Below, piece after piece: positions 50,487-57,827 of a stretch of 64,000 nt of DNA (its first letter is position 1; each line of letters begins with the position of its first letter). This stretch comes from Micromonospora carbonacea (GTDB lineage: Bacteria > Actinomycetota > Actinomycetes > Mycobacteriales > Micromonosporaceae). The DNA lies in the NCBI RefSeq assembly GCF_014205165.1, contig NZ_JACHMZ010000001.1:4136501-4200500 (forward strand), in the 5' to 3' direction. The notes beneath the pieces are model-generated. The model was not told the origin of the DNA, ran no database searches, and was given only the letters and a program-made list of their open reading frames with translations. The position numbers were made by a program, and so were the translations under genes.

Positions 50487-51033
50487 GGTCGCCCTGCAGG
50501 CGGATGTCGAAGCGGAGCCCGTCCGGCGCGGGAGCCGCCAGCAGCGTGTCGCGGCGGTCGGCGTCGACGCCGCGCAGCACGGGGTCGACGGCGTTGGCCG
50601 CCGGCTCGTCGGGGAAGTAGAGCCGGGTGACCAGGCGGTGCAGCAGCCCCCGCCCGAAGACGGACAGGGTCAGGTGGGGGGCTTCGACGCCGCCGTCGGG
50701 GTCGGGCAGCGGGCCCGGCCTGACGGTCAGCAGCCGGTAGCAGCCCTGCCCGTCGGTCTCGCTGCGCCCGAAGCCGCGGAAGCCCGCGAGCGCTGGCGGC
50801 CGGGCCCCGCGCGGGTCGTCGGGGTGGTCGAACCGGCCGTCGGGGTCGGCCTGCCAGCTCTCCACCAGGGCGTCGGTCACCGGTCCGCCCGCGCCGTCGG
50901 TGATCCGGCCGCGCACCCAGAACGCGCCCGGGGTGCCCTCGGGCACGACGTACGGGCCGTCGGGCCAGCGCAGGCCGATGCGCAGGTACGGCCCGACGGT
51001 CTGCGCGGGGGTGACGCCCAGCCGCTCACCCAT
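50461..51033 (-). CDS. pcaG: Protocatechuate 3,4-dioxygenase alpha chain
   Basis: 190 residues: GVTPAQTVGPYLRIGLRW at the start, ALVESWQADPDGRFDHPDDP, and a C-terminal strand set (LRFDIRLQGDRETVFF) of the intradiol dioxygenase fold. As in other alpha chains the iron ligands are absent; they are in PcaH. It forms the alpha-beta unit that opens protocatechuate between the hydroxyls. Overlaps pcaH by 8 bp. Confidence 0.95.
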   Translation of the reverse strand: MGERLGVTPAQTVGPYLRIGLRWPDGPYVVPEGTPGAFWVRGRITDGAGGPVTDALVESWQADPDGRFDHPDDPRGARPPALAGFRGFGRSETDGQGCYRLLTVRPGPLPDPDGGVEAPHLTLSVFGRGLLHRLVTRLYFPDEPAANAVDPVLRGVDADRRDTLLAAPAPDGLRFDIRLQGDRETVFFAV

Positions 51034-51781
51034 CGCCGTCGGCCCCGTCCTCGAAGGGGGTGCCCTCCCGGCCCCGCAGCACGATGTCGAACTCGTACGC
51101 CAGCGCCCACTCGGGCATCGTGGCGGCGTGGTCGTAGCGGGCGACCATCCGCTGCCGGGCGGCGGGGTCGCGGACCGACTGGGCGATCGGGTCCCGGGCG
51201 AAGAGGGGGTCGTCGGGGAAGTACATCTGCGTCACCAGCCGCTGGGTGAACGCGCGGCCGAAGAGGGAGAAGTGGATGTGCGCCGGCCGCCAGGCGTTGT
51301 CGTGGTTGTGCCAGGGGTAGGCGCCGGGCCGCACGGTGACGAAGCGGTACCGCCCGTGCTCGTCGGTGAGCGCCCGGCCGACGCCGTCGAAGTGCGGGTC
51401 GAGCGGCGCCGGCCAGGTGTCGCTGGCGTGGCGGTACCGGCCGGCGGCGTTGGCCTGCCAGATCTCGACAAGCGTGTGCGCGACGGGCCGCCCGTCGCCG
51501 TCACGGACCCGGCCGTGCACGACGATCCGCTGGCCCTGCGGCTCCCCGTCGTGCTGGCGGGTCAGGTCGTGGTCGAGGTCGCCGAGCCGCCCCGCCCCCA
51601 GCAGTGGCCCGGTGATCTCGGTCAGCCGCTGCGGCAGGTGGGCTGGCGGCCGCCGTGGCGCGCGCGCCACGGTGGACCGGTAGCCGGGGCTGAGCAGGGG
51701 CGGGTGGGCGTCGACGTCGTCGCGCCGGTAGCGCGGCAGCGGCAGGCCGCCGCCGGCCTGGTGGACGGTGTCGTGGGTCAT
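51026..51781 (-). CDS. pcaH: Protocatechuate 3,4-dioxygenase beta chain
   Basis: 251 residues. The iron site is visible: Tyr in AAGRYRHASDTW and in RPGAYPWHNHDNAWRPAHIHFSLFG the second Tyr and the two His. It binds non-haem Fe(III) and inserts O2 into protocatechuate. ATG 51781 is the start (GGGAGG just upstream, 3-nt gap). First gene of pcaHGBDC. The 279-bp region between it and divergent pobA has two copies of a double-dyad operator. Confidence 0.95.
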   Translation of the reverse strand: MTHDTVHQAGGGLPLPRYRRDDVDAHPPLLSPGYRSTVARAPRRPPAHLPQRLTEITGPLLGAGRLGDLDHDLTRQHDGEPQGQRIVVHGRVRDGDGRPVAHTLVEIWQANAAGRYRHASDTWPAPLDPHFDGVGRALTDEHGRYRFVTVRPGAYPWHNHDNAWRPAHIHFSLFGRAFTQRLVTQMYFPDDPLFARDPIAQSVRDPAARQRMVARYDHAATMPEWALAYEFDIVLRGREGTPFEDGADGDG

Positions 51782-51867
51782 GGTCCTCCCGTCGGGCTGT
51801 CGGCGGTCGCGGCGACGCGCCCCCGCCGGGGCCTCCCGCCGGCCACGAGAGCCCGGGGACGCCGGAC

Positions 51868-51901
51868 GTTCGCCATGCGGACCGCCGTACAGATGTCGAA
51901 C
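51868..51901. promoter_or_regulatory. IclR-type double-dyad operator A (pcaH side)
   Basis: Two 15-bp dyads, GTTCGCCATGCGGAC and GTACAGATGTCGAAC, separated by 4 bp (19 bp centre to centre). Read on the minus strand, the 34-bp unit matches operator B at 22 positions. GTTCG arms are typical of PcaU/PobR-type IclR regulators. Confidence 0.65.
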
Positions 51902-52005
51902 GTAGGCGCGGCCGACGGCATCCGTCAACGCCGGGGCCACCGTCCACCGGGGAGGGCCCGCGCGCGCGGGCCGCGCGTTGACGCGGGCCGGGGACGCGTG
52001 CCAAC

Positions 52006-52039
52006 GTTCCACAGGAGAACACCCGTTCGCTGAGCGAAC
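52006..52039. promoter_or_regulatory. IclR-type double-dyad operator B (pobA side)
   Basis: GTTCCACAGGAGAAC and the perfect palindrome GTTCGCTGAGCGAAC (52025-52039), again 4 bp apart. The unit lies directly before the pobA ribosome site and is oriented opposite to operator A. Confidence 0.7.
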
Positions 52040-52060
52040 ACTCCCGGGAGGATGCCGCTG

Positions 52061-53233
52061 ATGCGTACCCAGGTCGGGATCGTCGGCGCCGGGCCGGCGG
52101 GGCTCATGCTGTCGCACCTGCTGCACCTGCGCGGGATCGAGTCCGTGGTGCTGGAGAGCCGCAGCCGCGACCACGTCGAGCACCGGGTCCGGGCCGGGGT
52201 CCTCGAACAGGGCTCGGTCGACCTGCTCTGCCGCGCCGGGCTCGGCGAGCGGCTGCTGCGGGAGGGGCTGCGGCACGAGGGCATCGAGCTGCGCTTCGCC
52301 GGGGAGTCGCACCGGGTGCCGATGACGGAGCTGACCGGGCGGGCGATCACCGTCTACGGGCAGCAGGAGGTGGTCAAGGATCTGATCGCCGCCCGGCTGG
52401 CGGCCGGCGGCCGGATCCTCTTCGAGGCCGACGCCGTCCGCCTGGTCGGCCTCGACTCGGACTCGCCGGTCGTCCACTTCCGACGCGACGGGCGCGAGGA
52501 GGAGCTGCGCTGCGACTTCGTGGCCGGCTGCGACGGGTTCCACGGGGTCAGCCGGCGCGCAGCGCCCGAGGGGGCGCTGACCACCTACGAGCGGACGTAC
52601 CCGTTCGCCTGGCTGGGCGTCCTCGCCGCCGCCGCGCCGGCCGTGACGGAGCTCGTCTACGCCCACCACGACCGGGGCTTCGCCCTCTACAGCATGCGCT
52701 CGCCCGAGATCTCCCGGCTCTACCTCCAGGTCGCGCCCGACGAGGACGTCGCCGCGTGGCCGGACGAGCGGATCTGGGCGGAGCTGCGGACGCGGCTGGA
52801 GACGGTGCCCGGCTGGTCGCTCACCGCGGGGCCGATCCTGGAGAAGTCCGTCACCCCGATGCGCAGCTTCGTGGTCGAGCCGATGCGCTGGGAGCGGCTG
52901 TTCCTGGCCGGCGACGCCGTGCACATCGTCCCGCCCACCGGCGCGAAGGGCATGAACCTGGCCCTCGCCGACGTCGCGCTGCTCGCCGACGCCTTCGCCG
53001 GGTGGTACGACCGGGGGCGCGCGGACCTGCTGGCGGGCTACTCGGCCACGGCGCTGCGCCGGGTCTGGCGGGCACAGCACTTCTCCTGGTGGATGACCTC
53101 CATGCTGCACCGGCTGGACCGCGACGACCCGTACGAGACGAAGGTGCAGACCGCCACGCTGCGCTACGTCGCCACGTCCCGCGCCTTCGCCACGAGCCTG
53201 GCCGAGAACTACGTGGGCCTGCCCGAGGTCTGA
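52061..53233 (+). CDS. pobA: 4-hydroxybenzoate 3-monooxygenase
   Basis: 390 residues, class A flavoprotein hydroxylase: GIVGAGPAGLMLSHLL (FAD loop), CDGFHGVSRRA (DG motif), GDAVHIVPPTGAKGMNLALAD (FAD ribose loop with the PTGAKGMN string of PobA). It hydroxylates 4-hydroxybenzoate to protocatechuate with NAD(P)H and O2, feeding PcaHG. ATG 52061 is preferred: GGAGG is 9 nt upstream, while ATG 52052 touches it. Divergent from pcaH with a shared operator region. Confidence 0.95.
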   Translation: MRTQVGIVGAGPAGLMLSHLLHLRGIESVVLESRSRDHVEHRVRAGVLEQGSVDLLCRAGLGERLLREGLRHEGIELRFAGESHRVPMTELTGRAITVYGQQEVVKDLIAARLAAGGRILFEADAVRLVGLDSDSPVVHFRRDGREEELRCDFVAGCDGFHGVSRRAAPEGALTTYERTYPFAWLGVLAAAAPAVTELVYAHHDRGFALYSMRSPEISRLYLQVAPDEDVAAWPDERIWAELRTRLETVPGWSLTAGPILEKSVTPMRSFVVEPMRWERLFLAGDAVHIVPPTGAKGMNLALADVALLADAFAGWYDRGRADLLAGYSATALRRVWRAQHFSWWMTSMLHRLDRDDPYETKVQTATLRYVATSRAFATSLAENYVGLPEV

Positions 53234-53276
53234 GGGGAGCGACGCCGCCACAGCGGAGCGTTGTTCAACCTATTCA

Positions 53277-53288
53277 TGACGGGCGTCA
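53277..53288. promoter_or_regulatory. TGACG-GG-CGTCA dyad upstream of the ABC importer
   Basis: A perfect 5-bp inverted repeat with a 2-bp centre, 7 bp before the -35 box of the importer operon. It could bind the PaaX-like regulator encoded at the end of this operon. Confidence 0.45.
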
Positions 53289-53295
53289 GAAATTC

Positions 53296-53325
53296 TTGAC
53301 TTTCGATGCCCGGGTGGCCGACCAT
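53296..53325 (+). promoter_or_regulatory. Promoter of the ABC importer operon (TTGACT, 18 bp, GACCAT)
   Basis: A good -35 box at 53296-53301 and a weaker -10 at 53320-53325, about 120 bp upstream of the binding-protein start. Confidence 0.5.
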
Positions 53326-53444
53326 GGCCAGCACGGCGGCGTGCGCCCCCACGCGGCGGTCGATCCACCCGCAGGCCCGAGGCATCCGCCGGCTTCCGAC
53401 GCACCACCACCCCGCGCCACCCCCGCCCAGGAAGGGCCCCGTCA

Positions 53445-54419
53445 ATGAAGAAGGTCATGGCTCTCGGGCTGATCGCCGCCGCCGCGATCGCCCTCACCGG
53501 ATGCACCGACTCCGACGCGTCCGCCCCGTCCGAGCAGACCTCGGGCGACCTGCGCAAGGTCCGGGTCGCGGCGCTGCCCATCACCGAGACCGCCGCGCTG
53601 TGGGGCGGCATCAAGGCGGGCCTCTTCGCCGAGCGCGGGCTCCAGGTCGAGGTGCTGCCGGCCCAGGGCGGCGCGCAGGCCATCCCCGCCCTGCTCAACG
53701 GCGACATCGACTTCGCGATCGGCCAGCCCTTCGGCCCGTTCCGGGCCGACCTGAGCAACCTCGGCGTCGTCATCATCGGCAACTACGCCTCCTCGTACGC
53801 CGAGGGCGACGACATCAACGCCGTGGTCGCCTCGGCGAAGTCCGGCATCAGGCGGCCGGCCGACCTCGCGGGCAAACGGGTCTCGGTCAACAGCCTGGGC
53901 GCCGCCGGCGACGTGACGATCATGGCGGCGGTCGAGAGGGACGGCGGCGACCCGTCGAAGATCAAGTTCGTCGAGGTCGCCTTCCCCGACGCCCCGGCCC
54001 AGCTGGCGGCGGGCAACATCGACGCCGCCTGGGTGCCGGAGCCCTTCGTCACCCAGCTCAGGAGCCGGGGCGACACCTTCGTCGTCGCGCCCTACCAGGC
54101 GGTCGTGCCCGGCCTGACCACCCTCACCACGATCACCACCGCCGACCGCACGGAAAAGGACGCCAAGCTGGTCGAGGACTTCTCGGCGGCGATGAAGCGG
54201 ACCCTGGAGTGGGCCGGGGACCCCGCCAACGAGACGGCCGTCCGGCAGGCCATCAAGGACAACCTCCAACTGCCGCCGCCGGTGGCCGACTCGGTGCGGC
54301 TGCCGGCGTTCGGCTGGCAGGTCGACCGGTCGAGCCTCCAGAGGCTCGCCGAACTCGCGCAGAAGTACCAGGTGCTCGACCGGCAGCCCGACCTCGACCG
54401 GCTCGTCCGCCAGCGGTAG
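53445..54419 (+). CDS. Substrate-binding lipoprotein of an SsuA/TauA-type ABC importer
   Basis: 324 residues. Lipobox LTGC at about residue 20; then an NMT1/SsuA-like fold: VRVAALPITETAALWGGIKAGLFAERGLQVEVLPAQGGAQAIPALLNGDIDFAIGQPFG, KSGIRRPADLAGKRVSVNSLGAAGDVTI and AGNIDAAWVPEPFVTQ. These proteins bind sulfonates, nitrate-like anions, thiamine precursors or aromatic acids. The position between pobA and the hydroxycinnamate-type genes favours an aromatic acid. It begins a four-gene transporter operon that ends with a PaaX-like regulator. Confidence 0.88.
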   Translation: MKKVMALGLIAAAAIALTGCTDSDASAPSEQTSGDLRKVRVAALPITETAALWGGIKAGLFAERGLQVEVLPAQGGAQAIPALLNGDIDFAIGQPFGPFRADLSNLGVVIIGNYASSYAEGDDINAVVASAKSGIRRPADLAGKRVSVNSLGAAGDVTIMAAVERDGGDPSKIKFVEVAFPDAPAQLAAGNIDAAWVPEPFVTQLRSRGDTFVVAPYQAVVPGLTTLTTITTADRTEKDAKLVEDFSAAMKRTLEWAGDPANETAVRQAIKDNLQLPPPVADSVRLPAFGWQVDRSSLQRLAELAQKYQVLDRQPDLDRLVRQR

Positions 54420-54489
54420 CCGGCGCGCCCGCGCCCTCCCCGGCCACCCGGGCGGAAAGGGCCGGCACCCACGCGAACACGGAGGTGAC

Positions 54490-55290
54490 ATGAGCGTCCG
54501 CACCACCCGAGCCGCCCGGCCGCTGCGCAGGGCGCTGCTGGGCGTCGCCGGCCTGGCCGGGTTCCTCGTCGGCTGGCAGCTCGTCCCGGCCCTGGGCCTG
54601 GTCGATCCGCAGTACCTGCCGTACGTCACCGACGTGCTGGCGCGGCTGTCCGAGCAGCTCGTCGACCTCGCGTTCTGGCGGCGGCTGGGCGCCACCATGA
54701 CGTCCTGGGCGATCGGCCTGACGGTGGCCACCTGCGCCGCCGTCGTCCTCGGCACGGTCGTCGGCCTCGCCCCGCCCCTGCGGCGCGCCACCCACACGAC
54801 GGTCGAGTTCCTGCGGCCGGTCCCGTCGGTCGCCCTCATCCCGCTCGCCGTGCTGATGTTCGGCATCCAGCGGCAGGCCGCCCTCGTCATCATCGTCTAC
54901 GCGTCGTTCTGGCAGGTGTTCGTGCAGGTGATCTACGGCGTCGCCGACGTCGACGCGGTCGCCCGCGACACCGCCCGCAGCTTCGGCCTGACCCGCCGCG
55001 AGCGGCTGACGCACCTGGTCCTGCCGACCGCCCTGCCGTACCTGATGACGGGCCTGCGGCTCGCGGCGGCGGTCGCGCTCATCCTCGCCGTGACCGCGGA
55101 GATGGTGATCGGCAACCCCGGGCTCGGGCGCATGATCGAGCTGTCCCGCTCCGCCGGGGACGCCGTCGGCCTGTACGCCCTCGTCGTGGTCACCGGGCTG
55201 CTCGGGCTTACGGTGAACCTCGTCTTCCGGTTCGTCGAGCGCCGGGCGCTGTCGTGGCACCAGTCCGTACGGGGGGAGGAGGCCGGATGA
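54490..55290 (+). CDS. ABC importer permease 1 (SsuC/TauC type)
   Basis: 266 residues with about six transmembrane helices and the permease coupling loop VARDTARSFGLTRRERLTHLVLPTALPYLMTGLRLAAAVALI, the EAA-like loop of the sulfonate/taurine branch. ATG 54490 has GGAGGTG upstream. It overlaps the second permease gene by ATGA. Together they should form a heterodimeric channel. Confidence 0.9.
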   Translation: MSVRTTRAARPLRRALLGVAGLAGFLVGWQLVPALGLVDPQYLPYVTDVLARLSEQLVDLAFWRRLGATMTSWAIGLTVATCAAVVLGTVVGLAPPLRRATHTTVEFLRPVPSVALIPLAVLMFGIQRQAALVIIVYASFWQVFVQVIYGVADVDAVARDTARSFGLTRRERLTHLVLPTALPYLMTGLRLAAAVALILAVTAEMVIGNPGLGRMIELSRSAGDAVGLYALVVVTGLLGLTVNLVFRFVERRALSWHQSVRGEEAG

Positions 55291-56111
55291 CGACCCACCC
55301 CGGCCGGATCGCCACCACGCCGCGCCGTCGGGGCGTCGGGCCCCGGATCGCGGCGGGCCTCGGCCACGCGCTGGGGCTGCCGACGCTGCTCCTGGTGGCC
55401 TGGGGCCTGGCGGCGACGAGGGCGACGAACCGGTTCCTCCCCGGCCCGGCGGCGATCCTCGACGCCTTCGTGGACACCTGGGTCGGCCCCGCGTTCGTCG
55501 AGGACGTGCTGCCGAGCCTCTACCGCCTCGGTCTCGGCGTCGCCGCGTCGATCGTGCTGGGCGTCGCCGCCGGCGCCGTCATCGGCCTGACCCCCTGGCT
55601 GCGCGAGCTGCTCGAACCGTTGCTGGAGTTCCTCCGGGCGGTCCCGCCGCCCGTGCTGATCCCGGTGGTCATGCTCCTGCTCGGCATCACCGACACCATG
55701 AAGGTCGTGGTGATCGCCTCCGGCGCGGTCTGGCCGATCCTGCTGAACACGGTCGAGGGCGTCCGGGCGACCGACAGCGTCATGACGGAGACGGCCCGGT
55801 CGTTCCGGGTGTCCCGGTGGCAGCGGCTCCGGTTCCTCGTGCTGCCGGCCGCCAGCCCCCGGATCATGACCGGGGTCCGGCAGGCCCTCTCGGTCGCGCT
55901 CATCCTGATGGTCATCTCCGAGATGTTCGCCTCGTCGGCCGGGCTCGGCTACCGGATCGCCTACTTCCAGCGCAACTACCTCATCGCCGAGATGTGGAGC
56001 GGCATCCTCCTGCTCGGCGGAGTCGGCGTCCTGCTCGCCGTCGCCTTCGGTCTCGTCGAACGGCGCGTCCTGCGCTGGTACCACGGAATCCGGGAGGTCC
56101 ACCGTGCCTGA
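55287..56111 (+). CDS. ABC importer permease 2 (SsuC/TauC type)
   Basis: 274 residues, same family as permease 1 but clearly different in sequence: LLVAWGLAATRATNRFLPGPAAILDAF, LLEPLLEFLRAVPPPVLIPVVMLLLGITDTMKVVVI, and EAA-like loop MTETARSFRVSRWQRLRFLVLPAASPRIMTGVRQALSVALI. Most SsuABC/TauABC systems use a single permease as homodimer, so two genes here imply a heterodimer. ATG 55287 overlaps the stop of permease 1; the ATPase gene overlaps its 3' end by 8 bp. Confidence 0.9.
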   Translation: MTTHPGRIATTPRRRGVGPRIAAGLGHALGLPTLLLVAWGLAATRATNRFLPGPAAILDAFVDTWVGPAFVEDVLPSLYRLGLGVAASIVLGVAAGAVIGLTPWLRELLEPLLEFLRAVPPPVLIPVVMLLLGITDTMKVVVIASGAVWPILLNTVEGVRATDSVMTETARSFRVSRWQRLRFLVLPAASPRIMTGVRQALSVALILMVISEMFASSAGLGYRIAYFQRNYLIAEMWSGILLLGGVGVLLAVAFGLVERRVLRWYHGIREVHRA

Positions 56112-56913
56112 CCGCACCCTGCTGCGGGTGGAGCACCTGCGCAAGGTCTACGAGTCCACGACGGGCGGCGTCGAGGCGATCGGGGACGTCAGCTTCACGA
56201 TGGCGGCCGGCGAGCTGGTCTGCGTCGTCGGGCCGTCCGGCTGCGGCAAGACCACCCTGCTGAAGTGTCTCGCCGGGCTGCTGCGGCCCACCGGCGGCGT
56301 GGTCGAGATGGACGGCGCGCCGGTGACCGGGCCGAGCCCCGCCATGGCCGTCGTGTTCCAGGAGTACGGCCGCAGCCTCTATCCGTGGCTGACGGTGCGC
56401 GGCAACGTCGAGCTGCCGCTGCGGCACAAGAAGCTCTCCCGCGCGCAGCGGCGTCGGCTGGTCGACGACGCGCTCGACGCGGTGGGCCTGGCGCACGCCG
56501 CGCCCAGCCACCCGTGGCAGCTCTCCGGCGGGATGCAGCAGCGCGTGGCGATCGCGCGGGCCGTCGCGTACCAGCCGGAGGTCCTGATCATGGACGAGCC
56601 GTTCGCCGCGGTGGACGCGCAGACCCGGGCGGACCTGGAGGATCTGGTCCGCGAGCTGCACGCCAGCCGGGGGATGTCGATCGTCTTCGTCACCCACGAC
56701 ATCGACGAGTCGGTCTACCTGGGCCAGCGGGTCATCGTGTTGTCCAGCTCGCCGACCCGGGTCCAGGAGGACCTCGCCATCGACCTGCCGCCCGAACGCG
56801 ACCAGATCGGCACCCGCGCCCTGCCCCGCTTCACGCACCTGCGCACGCACGTCTACGGCGAGATCCAGCGGGCCAAGCGCGGGCGGGCCGTCGCCCCACG
56901 GCCCGCGCCGTGA
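56104..56913 (+). CDS. ABC importer ATP-binding protein (SsuB/TauB type)
   Basis: 269 residues: Walker A GPSGCGKTT, Q-loop VVFQEYGRSLYPWLTVRGNV, signature [14 protein letters not shown], Walker B EVLIMDEPFAAVD, H-loop VTHDIDE. The LYPWLTV string after the Q-loop is characteristic of the SsuB/TauB branch. GTG 56104 start. The next gene, a PaaX-like regulator, may start at the GTGA overlap at its stop. Confidence 0.93.
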   Translation: MPDRTLLRVEHLRKVYESTTGGVEAIGDVSFTMAAGELVCVVGPSGCGKTTLLKCLAGLLRPTGGVVEMDGAPVTGPSPAMAVVFQEYGRSLYPWLTVRGNVELPLRHKKLSRAQRRRLVDDALDAVGLAHAAPSHPWQLSGGMQQRVAIARAVAYQPEVLIMDEPFAAVDAQTRADLEDLVRELHASRGMSIVFVTHDIDESVYLGQRVIVLSSSPTRVQEDLAIDLPPERDQIGTRALPRFTHLRTHVYGEIQRAKRGRAVAPRPAP

Positions 56914-56939
56914 CGGCGGACCCGGCGAAGGGAAGGGCC

Positions 56940-57827
56940 GTGGCCAGTCGCCAGCCGAAGCAACTGCTGCTCGCCTTCTTCGGCGAGCACGTCGTCGACG
57001 GCGCCACGGGGCCGATCCGGGCCAGCGTCCTGATCCAGGTGCTGGAGGGCGCGGGCGTCGCCGCGCCGGCGACGCGGGCGACCCTCGACCGGCTCGTGCG
57101 CAGCGGCATCCTCGCGCGCAGCCGCAACGGCCGGGAGATCCTGTTCGCGCTGACCGAGCACGGGATGGCGGTGCTGCGGGAGGCGACCCACCGGGTGCGC
57201 GGGCCGCGGCCGTTCGACCCGCAGGGCAGCGGGTGGACCCTGGTGACCTTCTCGATCCCGGAGGACCAGCGGATGCTGCGGCACCGGCTGCGCTCGACGC
57301 TGACCTGGGAGGGCTTCGCGCCGCTGCGGGACGGGCTGTGGCTGGCCCCCGGCGAGGTCGACCTCGCCGGGTCGCTGGAGCCGCTGCGGCAGGACCTCCC
57401 GCCGCACGCCGTGGTGGCGTTCCACGCCCGCGAGCTCGCCGGGTTCCCGATCGCCGAGAGCGTCCGCGCCGCCTGGGACATCGAGGCGATCCGGCGCGCG
57501 CACCTCGCGTTCATCGACGTGTGGGGCGACCCGGCCGCGCCGGCGATGGCGTCGAGCGCCCTGACCGTGCGCACGATGCTGGTGGCCGACTGGCTCGCGC
57601 TGCTGCGCGCCGACCCGCGGCTGCCGGCCGAGTTCATGGACGCGCAGTGGCCGGCCACCCGGTCGGTGGAGACCTACCGGCGGGTGCACCGGGCGCTGGC
57701 CGAGGCGTCCACGGCGGAGTTCGCCGCGCTCGTCGCGGCCCGTCCCGCGGTCAGCCGGCGAACCGGGCCCGCAGCTCGGCCTTCCGCACCTTCCCCGACG
57801 CCGTCCGCGGCAGCTCGTCGACGATGA
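56940..57827 (+). CDS. PaaX-family transcriptional regulator
   Basis: About 295 residues. N-terminal winged helix (SRQPKQLLLAFFGEHVVDGATGPIRASVLIQVLEGAGVAAPATRATLDRLVRSGILARSRNGREILFALTEHG), then the PaaX middle domain (GSGWTLVTFSIPEDQRMLRHRLRSTLTWEGFAPLRDGLWLAP). PaaX proteins repress aromatic CoA-thioester pathways and respond to aryl-CoA. Two starts are possible: GTG 56940 with GGAAGG, or GTG 56910 in a GTGA overlap with the ATPase gene. The last 77 bp overlap the convergent CoA ligase gene and the last 25 residues look like antisense read-through, so the native stop may have been lost. Confidence 0.82.
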   Translation: MASRQPKQLLLAFFGEHVVDGATGPIRASVLIQVLEGAGVAAPATRATLDRLVRSGILARSRNGREILFALTEHGMAVLREATHRVRGPRPFDPQGSGWTLVTFSIPEDQRMLRHRLRSTLTWEGFAPLRDGLWLAPGEVDLAGSLEPLRQDLPPHAVVAFHARELAGFPIAESVRAAWDIEAIRRAHLAFIDVWGDPAAPAMASSALTVRTMLVADWLALLRADPRLPAEFMDAQWPATRSVETYRRVHRALAEASTAEFAALVAARPAVSRRTGPAARPSAPSPTPSAAARRR

